Source of the DNA: Lepus europaeus
Lineage: Eukaryota; Chordata; Mammalia; Lagomorpha; Leporidae
NCBI RefSeq assembly: GCF_033115175.1
Contig: NC_084834.1
Span: 78,078,462 to 78,142,461 of the forward strand
DNA: 64,000 bases
Direction of reading: 5' to 3'
The notes under the pieces are model-generated. The model ran no database searches and was not told where the DNA came from. It saw only the letters and a list, made by a program, of their open reading frames with translations. A program made the translations under genes and the position numbers. This document shows positions 1-9,905 of this stretch, one piece after another; position 1 is the first letter of the stretch, and each line of letters begins with the position of its first letter.

Positions 1-24
1 TGGGAAATGAATTGGTGAATGTGA

Positions 25-71
<47 letters not shown>

Positions 72-110
72 CAAGTAAGTAAAATAAATAAATAAAATTT
101 ATAAAATAGG
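1..110 (+). mobile_element. C-repeat SINE, 3' end (cut by window edge)
   Basis: End of a lagomorph C-repeat: GTGAATGTGACATC, then a (CT)n run, CTGCCTTTCAAGTAAG and an A-rich tail. Confidence 0.8.
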
Positions 111-123
111 GGTTCTGCTATGA

Positions 124-507
124 ACAATAGAGGGAGGGAGAAAATGTGTATTGGGTTGGACACAACACTCTACCCAAATCCTGACATCAGCATGAACCCT
201 GTTTAAGAAAGATCTACACTCTTGTGTGATTGTGCCTTCTCTTAAAGAGGGCAATTAAAAGCAAACATCTGTGTGGCTATGTAGCTGTACTTCTGCCATA
301 TTACCTTTATGAAGACCCATAGGGGTCCTTTATGTCTCTTTATAAAGAAAAATGACAAGCTCACTTACCTGGGAATAGTTTGCATTAATTCTGTCAAAAC
401 TAAGGGACAGAAGGGGCTCTGCTGTACTGCTCAGGGCAGCCTAAGTATCCTTATTGCCTCAGATTCTCTGGAGATTTCTTGTAATATGTGTATAAATTTA
501 TGAATGG
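124..507. other. Unique sequence, no feature recognised
   Basis: No exon, RNA gene or repeat that I can identify. Confidence 0.4.
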
Positions 508-516
508 CAATTAGTG

Positions 517-563
517 ATTTTTATTTATTTATTTATTTATTATTGACTGACAGAGTGGACAAT

Positions 564-609
<46 letters not shown>

Positions 610-896
610 TCTTCCTTTTTCCGTTGGTTTACCCCACAATGGCCACCGTGGCTGGTGCACTTCAACTGGCGCACCGCGCTGATCCGATGGCAGGAGCCAG
701 GTGCTTCTCCTGGTCTCCCATGGGGTGCAGGGCCCAAGGACTTGGGCCATCCTCCACTGCATTCCTGGGCCACAGCAGAGAGCTGGACCGGAGGAGGAGC
801 AACCGGGACAGAATCCGGCGCCCCGACTGGAACTAGAACCCGGGGTGCTGGCGTCACAGATGGAGGATTAGCCTAGTGAGCCGCAGCGCCAGCCAA
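517..896 (-). mobile_element. C-repeat SINE, young subfamily
   Basis: C-repeats are tRNA-derived Pol III SINEs mobilised by L1. This one has the young-type 5' end (at right) and a long (GA)n run. A perfect 16-bp TSD is at 508-523 and 897-912. Confidence 0.93.
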
Positions 897-982
897 CAAT
901 TAGTGATTTTTAAAACATTGTCTTGGTTAATAGTGGGCAGGAAATGTCACAGATTGTTGATTATCCACACATATTTTGAGGT

Positions 983-1140
983 TCATTACAGACTGAGTTA
1001 TGTCCCCTAAAGAGTCATATGTTAAAGCACCAAACCCTGATGTGACTATTTGGAGATAGGGCTTTGAAGAAGGAAATTAAGGTTAAATGCAGTTATAAGG
1101 TAGGGCCCTAGTCTGATACAACTGATATCCTTACAAGAGA
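983..1140 (+). repeat. Ancient LTR remnant
   Basis: TTTGGAGATAGGGCTTTGAAG, then AATTAAGGTTAAATGCAG and ATATCCTTACAAGAGAAGG: an old mammalian LTR-type consensus, strongly diverged. Confidence 0.45.
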
Positions 1141-1144
1141 AGGC

Positions 1145-1800
1145 AAATGTATTTATAATTATTGTATAATCATCATGGATTGTCTCATTATTATACAATG
1201 TCTCTATTTCTGTATTTGAATTAGCATCTATTTTGTTGATATTAGTGTAGCCATTCTAGGTTCCTTGTGGGTTTTGTTTACCTGATACATCTTCTACTTT
1301 CAATCTCTTTGTATGTTTCCAAATATAAAATGTGTCTCTGGTAGGTAGCATATAGTTTGATTATATTAAAATATCTCTTCTTTTTCCCTGCATTATTTAA
1401 TTCATTCACAGTTATTATTATTGACATAGTTAGATTTACATTGACCATTTTACTTATTGTTTCTCTGTGTCTCATGTCTTTTTAATTTGTGTATTCTCCC
1501 TTTACTTTTTTTTGTATTAAATGAAATAACAGAAATATTTCTTTAATAATTTTTTCTCACAATGTTTTTTTTGTTTTATCCTTACTGGTTGCTCTGGGAC
1601 TTACTATAAATCTAAATCAATACAGCTTCAGATTTGTACTAAATCCTTATAAGATGTGCAAACAGTACTTCTATTTATATACTTTTTTTCATTTTTGTGG
1701 TACTACTGTTATACATGCCCCATCTAGAAGTGTTAAAAACCTGTTATTGTACTGTTATAATTATTACTTTATATGACTTATGTCCTTTAAAGATGCTTAA
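1145..1800 (-). mobile_element. Ancient L1 fragment
   Basis: Minus-strand L1 ORF2-type wording, including the GTGTCTCTGGTAGGTAGCATATAG landmark at 1,332-1,355. It is highly diverged with no usable ORF. Confidence 0.6.
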
Positions 1801-2110
1801 AGATGAGGAAACACATGTAGTCTTTTCTCATGTTCACAGTAGTTAAGTCTGATTAAAACACAGGCTCCTGTAAGACTCTGGTCATATTTTTACCAGTAGA
1901 TCAATATATAGCCTCATTTTTTTGTGTGTTTCTGTTAAAGACATCTTGCTCATTACAAACTACCAGTCTTGAGTACTAAAATCATGGGCAATACCACTAT
2001 AACTCATGCCTGAAAGAGGCTGGTCTAGTGTGTATTTTCTCCAAAGGGCACATCCAGACTTTCTTGTGGCTACACATACCTGACAGAACTACAGTATTAT
2101 GCTCCAGGGC

Positions 2111-2116
<6 letters not shown>

Positions 2117-2150
<34 letters not shown>

Positions 2151-2462
2151 GTCAGAGTGGATAGTGAGAGAGAGACATTGAGAAAGGTCTTCCTTTTTGC
2201 CATTGGTTCACCCTCCAATGGCCGCTGCGGCCGGTGCATCGTGCTGATCCGAAGCCAGGAGCCAGGTGCTTCTCCTGGTCTCCGATGCGGGTGCAGGGCC
2301 CAAGGACTTGGGCCATCCTCCACTGCCTTCCCGGGCCATAGCAGAGAGTTGGCCTGGAAGAGGGGCAACCAGGATAGAATCCGGTGCCCCAACCAGGACT
2401 AGAACCCGGTATGCCGGCGCCGCAAGGCGGAGGATTAGCCTGTTAAGCCATGGTGCCAGCCT
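2117..2462 (-). mobile_element. C-repeat SINE, young subfamily
   Basis: Long poly(T) at left is the A tail in reverse. TSD TCCAGGGCTATTTT at 2103-2116 and 2463-2476. Confidence 0.93.
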
Positions 2463-2476
2463 TCCAGGGCTATTTT

Positions 2477-3117
2477 AAAAAATAAAATTACAAACAAAAG
2501 ATAAAAATAAGAAAAAAAGTTGATACTTAATAGACCACAAAAAAGGATACTCACTTAATTTGAGAGCTGAAACAAGCAGTGTTGCCTTGTCCAGTCGCAG
2601 GAACAGGTATGTGAGAAGATCAAAGGTTTTGAAGCTCTACATATATCCAGGAATGACTGAAAATACCATGAGTATTGACTATGGGATTATAAAGAATTTT
2701 GGTATGCATACTAATTCACAAATAAGAAATGTAGGAATACTGAGGCCCAGTCTTATCTACAGCTTTTGTTATATTAATTTTCTCACTTCTTATTTATGAG
2801 TCTCTTCATTTGTTCTTATGCATTCAAGTTACCATCTGTTACTTCCTTAGCCCAAGAGAGCTTCATTGCCATCTACCTCCTTTGTGTTTTTATTGGCAAG
2901 TCCATAAAAATTCCATATACCATAGGCTCCACAAATATATGTTTATTTTTATATAATTACTTTTTAAATAAGAGAGGGAAGAAGCAAAAATATGCATCTA
3001 TACTATCTTTTACAGTTACATAATTAATTTTGTTGCTGCTCTTTATTATGTGGATCAAATGACTGCCTTGGCCACTAACTTTCAGCCTTTAAAGAACTTC
3101 CTTTAGTATTTCTTGTT
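2477..3117. other. AT-rich unique sequence, no feature recognised
   Basis: I checked it for ADH exons upstream of exon 5 and found none. Confidence 0.4.
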
Positions 3118-3124
3118 GGGGGGG

Positions 3125-3400
3125 ACAGGCATTTGGCTTTGTGGTTGAGACCCCATTAGAACATCTGCATCCCATATCAGAATCCCTGGGTTGAAGTTCC
3201 AGCTTCCTGCTAACTCACACCTTGGGAGACAACAAAAGATGACTCTGTTACTTGGGTTCCTGCAACCCACATGGGAGAGCCAGAATGAGGTTTCTAGCCT
3301 GGTGAAGTCCTAACTGTGGCAGGTATTGGGAAGCAAACCAGCAGAGGATGGTCTCTCTCTCTCTCTCTCTCTCTCTGTAAAAATCAATTAATTAACTAAT
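3125..3400 (+). mobile_element. Old C-repeat SINE
   Basis: Diverged body (ACAGGCATTTGGC start) with (CT)n and an AATTAATT tail; no clean TSD. Confidence 0.7.
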
Positions 3401-3419
3401 AGAAAACAGCCTAAAAATT

Positions 3420-4560
3420 ATGTCTTGTAAGGCAGATCAGCTAGCAACAAATTCTCTGCTTTTATTTATCTAGAAATGTCTTCACTTCACCTTCATTTGT
3501 AAAATATAAGATGGCTAAATATACCATCCTTGGTTCACAGGTTTTTTTTGTTTCTCTTTTTCTTCACATTTTGAGAATAGTTTTAATAATACAGGGAATT
3601 TCCATATACCTAGCACCCCATTTTCCCTGTTAACATCTCTTAAGTTTTTCTTTGAGCACTTTGAGTGTTACTTCACTACTCTCTAACCCCTATTCTGTCT
3701 GCTGAGAAGTGATCTGTTACTCTTACCAGGGTCTCCTTATAAGTAGTAAGTCATTTTTCTCTTCTTGTTCTCAGAATTTTCTTATTGTCTTTGGCTTTTA
3801 GTATTTTTAGCATCATGGGTTTGTTTGAGTTTATCCAAATGGAACTTGTTGAGCTTCCTGACTGCATAGATTACTGTTTTTCTTTAATTTCCAGCCATTG
3901 TTTCTTTAAATGTTGTTTGTGCTCCTTTCCTCTCACCCTCCTTTTTTTTTAAAAAAAAGATTTCATTTATTTATTTATTTATTTATTTGAGAGGTAGAGT
4001 CACAGACAGTGAGAGGGAGAGACAGAGAGAAAGGTCTTCCTTCCGTTGTTTCACTCTCCAGATGGCCACAAGGGCCAGAGCTGCGCCAATCCAAAGCCAG
4101 GAGCCAGGTGCTTCTTCCTGGTCTCCCATGTAGGTGCAGGGGCCCAAGCACTTGGGCCATCCTCCACTGCCTTCCCGGGCCATAGCAGAGAGCTGGCCTG
4201 GAAGAGGGGCAGCCGGAACTAGAACCTGCGTCCATATGGGATGCTGGCGCCACAGGTGGAGGATTAATCTGCGCCACGGACCCGGCCCCTCTCACCCTCC
4301 TTCTGATACTCCTATTACACACTTTGGTACACCTAATATTTCCTACGTTTCTCCAAGGCGATGTTTGGTTTCTTCATTCTTTTTTCTCAAATAGCTTGTT
4401 ACCCAAATACAAAATTTCTACAACTTCAATAATTCTTTTTTTTTTTTTTTGCCATTTCAACTTTATTTCTGAGCTCCTCCAGCATATTCATTTCAGTTAT
4501 ATTTTTCAACTGTATTTTTAAATATATTTTATAATTTCTGTGTCTTAGCTGTAATCTCTA
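3420..4560 (-). mobile_element. Ancient L1/half-L1 fragment interrupted by a SINE
   Basis: Minus-strand ORF1-region landmarks are present: the phrase around 3,830-3,905 (GTTGAGCTTCCTGACTGCAT, then CAGCCATTGTTTCTTTAAAT) and an earlier part at 3,460-3,520. A SINE with TSD splits it at 3,944-4,287. Confidence 0.65.
3944..4287 (-). mobile_element. C-repeat SINE
   Basis: Inserted in an ancient L1. TSD CCTCTCACCCTCCTT at 3929-3943 and 4288-4302. Confidence 0.93.
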
Positions 4561-4577
4561 AAGAAACATCATCATCA

Positions 4578-4800
4578 TACTTTCTGCTGTGATTTGGATG
4601 TGTCCTTTGAAAATTCATGTGTTGGAAATTTAATTCCCAATTCAACAATGTTGGAAGGTATTTGGAGATGTATTAAATAATGAGGGCAGGGCTGGGCTCT
4701 CATGAATGGATTAATACTGCTTTAAAAATGTTTGCACAAGTGGGGTTGTTCTGTCTTAGTTTTCTATCTTCCATCTGGCTCACACCAGATTTTGTGAGAA
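4578..4800 (+). repeat. Ancient LTR remnant (MaLR-like)
   Basis: Contains TTCATGTGTTGGAAATTTAAT and CTCATGAATGGATTAAT, phrases of an old mammalian LTR consensus; the same family appears at 48.7 and 52.3 kb. Confidence 0.5.
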
Positions 4801-5202
4801 ATACCTGTTCTTCATAAGTTAGTCTCAAGTATTCTGTTATAACAGCACACGTGAGCTGAAATGCCCTCCTTTATTTCTTTATTCACGGTTTTGTTAATTT
4901 ATTTGAGTATATTCATAATGTCTGATTTGAAGTCTGTGTGATAAATACAAATGTTGTTTGCTCTCACAGGCTATTTTTTGCTGCCATTTTTCCCCAGAGA
5001 ATGAGATATAGTAATTTCTGTGTTTTTTTCATGTCTCACTTTTTTTTTGGAAAGTGGGCATTTTTAAGAATATTGGTTGAGAGATCAAATGACCTATCAT
5101 AGTCCACAAGCTAGGAAATAAAGTAAACATAACTCAAGCCCAGTTCTTTGATGAATTTATAATGGAGGATAATGAATTCTTGCACTTATTAAAGTGAGCT
5201 CT

Positions 5203-5894
5203 TTTGGGTTACCGCTGTGGCATAGTAGGTTAAGCCTCCGTCTGTGGCTCTGGCATCCCACGTGTGTGCTGGCTTGTGTCCTGGCTGCTCCTCTTCCAAT
5301 CCATCTCTCAGCTAATGACCTTGGAAAGTAATGGAAGTTGGCCCAAGTGCTTGGGTCCTGGCACCAATAGGGGAGACTCGGAGGGAGCTACTAGCTCCTG
5401 GCTTTGGACAAACCCAGCTCTGGCCATTGCAGCTATTTGGGGAGTGAACAAGGAGATGGAAGACCTCTCTCTGTCTCTTTCCCTCTCTCTCTCTCTCCCC
5501 TCCCCTCTCTGTAACTCCACCTCTCAAATAAATAAATATTTTTTTAGAAAATTTTCTTTATTTATTTGAGAGGTAGAGTTATAGACAGTGAGAAGGAGAG
5601 ACAGAGAGAAAGGTCTTCCTTCTGTTGGTTCACTCCCCAACTGGCCGCAACGGCCAGAGCTGTGCCAATCCGAAGCCAGGAGCCAGGAGTTTCTTCCAGT
5701 TCTCCCATGTGGGTGCAGGGGTCCAAGCACTTGGGCCATCTTCTACTGCTTTCCCAGGCCATAATAGAGAGCTGGATTGGAAGAGGAGCAGCCAGGACTA
5801 GAACCGGCGCCCATACGGGATGCCAGTGCCGCAGGTGGAGGATTAACCTATTGTGCCATGGCGCCAGCCCCATACATTTTTTTTTTTTTTAAGG
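5203..5894 (+). mobile_element. C-repeat SINE, host of a nested SINE
   Basis: Body 5203-5545. The tail is interrupted by a minus-strand SINE. TSD AAGTGAGCTCT (5192-5202) and AAGTGGGCTCT (5895-5905) enclose both elements. Confidence 0.85.
5547..5871 (-). mobile_element. C-repeat SINE nested in the A tail of another
   Basis: Lies tail-to-tail with the + strand copy to its left, inside that copy's TSDs. It is therefore the younger of the two. Confidence 0.88.
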
Positions 5895-5989
5895 AAGTGG
5901 GCTCTAATATGTGTTGTGAGATTTGTCACTGAGATATACCATAGTCCTTTGCATATCAGTCATTTTCAGGTTACAAAGATAAGCTTTTT

Positions 5990-6316
5990 AAAGATTTACT
6001 TATTTATTTGAAAGTCAGAGTTAACACAGAAAGAGAAGGAGAGGCAGAGAGAGAGAGGTCTTCCTTCTGTTGGTTCACTCCCTAATTGGCCACAATGGCC
6101 AGAGCTGTGCCTATCCAAAGACTGGAGCTTGGAGCTTCTTCCAGGTCTCTAAAGCAGGTGCAGGGACCCAAGCACTTGGGCCATCCTCTACTGCTTTCCC
6201 AGGCCATAGCAGAGAGCTGGATTGGGAGTGGAGCAGCTGGGACTGGAACCAGTGCCCATATTGGATGCCATCACTGCAGGCAGCAGCTTTACCCACAATG
6301 CCACAGCACTAGCCCC
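5990..6316 (-). mobile_element. C-repeat SINE
   Basis: Typical body from AAAGATTTACTTATTTATTTG to CACAGCACTAGCCCC, just upstream of ADH pseudoexon 5. Confidence 0.9.
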
Positions 6317-6513
6317 CAAATATAACTTTTGAATAACGATTATGCATTTCTTCCAAGAAATAAAACCTGGCCTCTAATTTTATCTCTAGTTTTCCCTTAC
6401 CTGTTTCTTCCTTAAAGACAGTCTCTGTAATAAATACAAATAGCTCTCATTAATTAGTATCTTATAATTTTCATCAGATACCTTCATTTTATGATCATTT
6501 TCATTATACTAAG

Positions 6514-6733
6514 CTATGATGATATTTGGAGCAATTGCTGATGGCACCAGCAGATTTACTTGTAAAGAAAAAATGAAAAGCCATCTACCAACTCTTGAAG
6601 CACCTTCACTGTATACACAGTGTTAAGGGAAAATTCATTTGTCAAAATTGAGCTGGCTGCTCCACTGCAGAGAAAGTCCATTTGATAGCATGTGCATTTC
6701 CTGTGGGTTATGGGCAGCAATAAATAGTGTAAA
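6514..6733 (+). pseudogene. Decayed ADH exon 5 (unprocessed alcohol dehydrogenase pseudogene)
   Basis: Zinc-dependent medium-chain alcohol dehydrogenases oxidise alcohols and retinol with NAD+ in the cytosol. Seen: from about 6537 one frame reads ADGTSRFTCKEK, the signature at the start of ADH exon 5. After a frame change the sequence reads STFTVYTV, then ENSFVKIELAAPL, matching the family block that runs from the STF-YTV motif to the KID-AAPLEK region. The end reads GYG and then AAINSVK, matching the GYGAA exon end. The block is about 220 bp, the usual exon 5 size. It has at least two frameshifts and in-frame stops (TGA/TAG near 6690), so it cannot be coding. Exon 6 follows on the same strand with about 2.9 kb of intron-like sequence between. 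The class (I, IV or VI) cannot be settled by eye. I am confident of the family. Confidence 0.88.
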
Positions 6734-7204
6734 GGGACTTTAATGATTGGCTTTTTCCATCATAGTATTCTAAAGCCTGGGTCATAGTTGCTTGCATTTA
6801 GTGTTTACCAAAAGCAAGTCAAACTCATCTCTGTGATTCTTCCATCAGACCATTGTGTTTAAAATGTTTAAGGCATAAAAGGGGATGAGGGCATTACTTG
6901 CTCCTGACATCCATTTTTTTGCTTACATGGCTCTCTTCTTTTTCCCCATTATAGGTTGAGTGGTTTTATGAGTTGTCATAAAATGAAACATAGGAACAAA
7001 CACAAAATGTTACAAGTCAGCCTTTCTTATTGCTTAGCACATTTAGGGTTATACACCTTAGTTTATATCCGTTAGTATCTGATTTCTTGCACACGGAAAA
7101 GAATGCTTGGTAAAACAGAACCAGCAGTTAGAATTAATGGTGGTAACTCAATCATTAGAATTCTTGCCAGTGTCTCAAAACGTATTACAGTTTTCCTATA
7201 GTCG

Positions 7205-7735
7205 TTTTCCATAATCTGCAAGGGATACCTTCCAAGACACCAAGAAGATACATGATATCATGGATACTAGGTTTTTTTTCTATACATAAACAAGGGAACT
7301 TTAAAAAGTTTATAGGAAATGGAAATAAAAAATAAGTATCTTAATGCAGAAAATTTGTGATCTATGCATATGAGGGTATTCAAAAAGTTCATGAAAATGT
7401 ATATTATGAAAAAATGTATGAATTTAAAAATATTTTGCACCAAAATAAACTTATCTTTTAATTCCATTTTCCATGAAGTTATTGAAGTACTCTTGGATAC
7501 ATACCTATGATAAGGCTTAATTTATGAATTAGGTCAGTAAGACATGAACATCAATAGTTAATTATAAAATAAAACAATTTTAATATTTTAATAATATGCT
7601 ACAATTAAAGTTATTCAAAACATGCATTTTTATTTCCATAATTTTCCACTTAATATATTCAGGCTATGTTCATTGCAGGTAAGTGAAACCATGGAAGGTG
7701 GAATCATGGGCAAGGCAGGACTAATGTAGTAACAG
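7205..7735. mobile_element. Tigger/pogo-like DNA transposon remnant
   Basis: One end reads CTGCAAGGGATACCTTCCAAG and the other GCAGGTAAGTGAAACCATGG, the consensus ends of a Tigger-type element. The middle has the AT-rich TAATTATAAAATAAAACAAT tract. A small MITE sits inside at 7,372-7,500. It lies in the intron between ADH pseudoexons 5 and 6. Confidence 0.55.
7372..7500. mobile_element. Small palindromic MITE, copy 1
   Basis: Starts TATGAGGGTATTCAAAAAGTTC and ends with the inverse, CCATGAAGTTATTGAAGTACTC. A TA at the outer edge suggests Tc1/mariner-type insertion. It is about 125 bp with no coding capacity. Confidence 0.6.
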
Positions 7736-8339
7736 AGAGGTAGCTTCTCTTCCTAAGTGGTGCTTTCCCAGGATTAGCCCTTTACAAGAAAGCTGGAATA
7801 TGAAAAGCAAACATTTGCTGGTCTTCCTTATTCATCTCAGAAATTGAAATACAAATACTTTAGTCTGAGGTAGTCTAAAGTGGGGAATAGATAAAGGAGA
7901 GAGGGCAGCTCTTCCATTTGTTCTTTGTCTATAGTGATGTCTGTTTAAAATATTTTTGCTCCAAATTTTAAGGGACCTCATTCTATCTGGCAAGAAAAAA
8001 AATCCCAATACTATTGCTTTTTGCAATTCTCAAGTCTGACATAAATGTGTCACTTTATGAACTACCTATGGTCCATTGATAACCAGGCATCTTGCATGCT
8101 CAGTTGACTATTATGAATAGAAAGTCTCCAGAAAGAAATAACACTGAACAAATTACTGATTACGTTGACTATTCCTGTCTTACTATGAGGCAAGCACTTT
8201 TAAGCCAATAAGTTTATTTTAACATAAACATTTTGTTGGGGCCAAGATTTTACAAGCTTCTCCTTAGAGAAATATTTGGAACTAACTAGGTGTCATCTCC
8301 TTCAAGGATGAGTAGGTTAAGGGTAAACACTGCAATCCA

Positions 8340-8668
8340 GGGGCTGGTGTTATGGCGTAGTAGGTTAAACATCTACCTGTGGCATCCCAGGTGAGCTCTG
8401 GTTTGAGTCCCAGCTGCTCCACTTATGATCCAGCTCCCTTCTGATAGCCTGGAAAAGCAGAGGAAGATGGCCCAAGTGCTTGGGCCCCTGTACTCAGGTG
8501 AGAGACCCAGAAGAAGCTCCTGGCTCCTGGCTTTCAATTGACCCAGCTCCGGCAGTTGCAGCCATTTGGGGAGTGAACCAGCAGAAGGAAGACCTCTTTC
8601 TCTGTCTCGCTCACTCTCTGTCTGTAACTCTGCCTCTCAAATAAATAAATAAATCTTTTTAAAAAAGA
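8340..8668 (+). mobile_element. C-repeat SINE
   Basis: GGGGCTGGTGTTATGGCGTAG to an (AAAT)n tail; short TSD ACTGCAAT on both sides. In the intron between ADH pseudoexons 5 and 6. Confidence 0.9.
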
Positions 8669-9112
8669 CTGCAATTCATCACCCTTTGTTCCTCCTTCTT
8701 CTCATTCTTTATGACTCTACCCACATTTCATCTCCTTCCACTTTAAGCGAGAACAAGTGCAGGAGATTTGAAGGTAATGACAATTGCTAAATTGATTCCA
8801 CATTCAAATATTTTATCAGAATTGTTTAGCCTAATCTTTATTAAGTGAGAACTAGTATGTATAGATATTTATATACATTTCTCAGGAGTTCTTAAATACT
8901 TATTGATGTTTTTCATTCATGGTGAACTAATAAGCAGGTAACAGGAGCTGGATGCACTGTGGCTTGGTATAATGGAAACTTTTCAGCTTTCTTTATGTAG
9001 ATATAATGTCTAGGGAGAAGTTACATCTACAGCTACTGCTAATCATTTGGTTTTCAACCCACAATAGAAGATTGCACTTTGTTCTTCAACCACTTACAAG
9101 ACTGTGACTTCC

Positions 9113-9420
9113 AAAAAAAAAAAAAAAAAATATCTATTTGAAAGGCAGAGAAACAGAGAAAGAAAGAAATCTTCCATCCTTTGGTTCTCTCCCCAAAGGG
9201 CCACAGCAGCCAGGCCTGAGCAGGGCCAAAGTCAGGAGCCTGGGTCTCCCACATGGGTGGCAGAGGCCTAAATACTTGGGCCATCATCTGCTGCTTTCCC
9301 ACATGCAGTAGCAGACAGCTGGATTTGAATCAGAGGCAGCTGGACTCAGACCAGCACTCCCACATGGGATGCTGGCATTGCAGGTGGCAGCTTTAATCCA
9401 TTGAGCCACAAAGTTGGCCC
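9113..9420 (-). mobile_element. C-repeat SINE, older
   Basis: A-rich left end, then ATCTATTTGAAAGGCAGAG through GAGCCACAAAGTTGGCCC. In the same ADH pseudo-intron. Confidence 0.88.
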
Positions 9421-9651
9421 TGAGAACTTTTAACCATTCATACAGTAGTATTTGACATCCCTGTAGGGTATTTTCCATTGTTTAGGGATTTGTATTACAT
9501 TGTGTAATGTTCTGAGTCAAAGTTCCTTTTCAAAGAAAAGTGGTATTTGAAACATTTAAACAATTTAAAAATATTGACTAGAAACATCACCTCTCTTTCC
9601 CAGCTCAAGGAAATCAATCTTGATTTTCTCAACCACTCTTGGTGTCCATGT

Positions 9652-9903
9652 CTCTCCATCCCTTTCACCTATGTTGTCTTTAGGGTGGAGTTGGCTTTTC
9701 CACGATCATGGATTGCAAAGTACTTAGTACTTCCAGAATTATTGGTGTTAGCACCAGCAGAGACAAATATGAGAAGGCCATGTCTCTGGATGCCACTGAG
9801 TGTATCATCATATGGGTCCTGAGAAGCCCGTCCAACAACTACTCATTGAAATGACTGGCAAGAAAGTCAGCTGTTCCTTTGAAGTCTCTGGCTGTGTTGA
9901 ATG
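9652..9903 (+). pseudogene. Decayed ADH exon 6 (NAD-binding region, same pseudogene as exon 5)
   Basis: This exon encodes the start of the coenzyme-binding Rossmann fold in zinc ADHs. Seen: 9693-9812 reads [12 protein letters not shown], then [17 protein letters not shown] and DATECI, matching the family's GLGGVGLS-IMGCK-AGASRIIG-D-NKDKF-KA--GATECI block. After a frameshift near 9812, 9817-9902 reads [17 protein letters not shown] and SFEVSG. This matches the KPI-EVL-EMT-G-V-FEVIG stretch; the EMTG wording resembles class IV. The glycine-rich loop is damaged just upstream, where bases around 9680-9690 are missing. Intron-like sequence flanks both sides, so this is not a retrocopy. I looked for exons 7-9 downstream to about 16 kb and found nothing convincing. 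Confidence 0.84.
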
Positions 9904-9905
9904 AA

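Larger units (their letters stand above)
6735..9650 (+). other. Remnant of ADH intron 5 with insertions
   Basis: Lies between pseudoexons 5 and 6. Besides the Tigger-like, MITE and SINE copies listed, the rest (6,735-7,200, 7,740-8,330, 8,670-9,110, 9,421-9,650) is unique AT-rich sequence. Confidence 0.5.

Noticed and set aside
504-876. Overlapping ORFs of 77-110 codons on both strands with RERER or SLSLS runs
   Set aside because: They lie inside a C-repeat SINE; the runs are its (GA)n tract. The same ORF types recur at every young C-repeat.
9547-9822. 91-codon ORF across the ADH exon 6 region
   Set aside because: Wrong frame; the ADH-like reading is in another frame and is broken.
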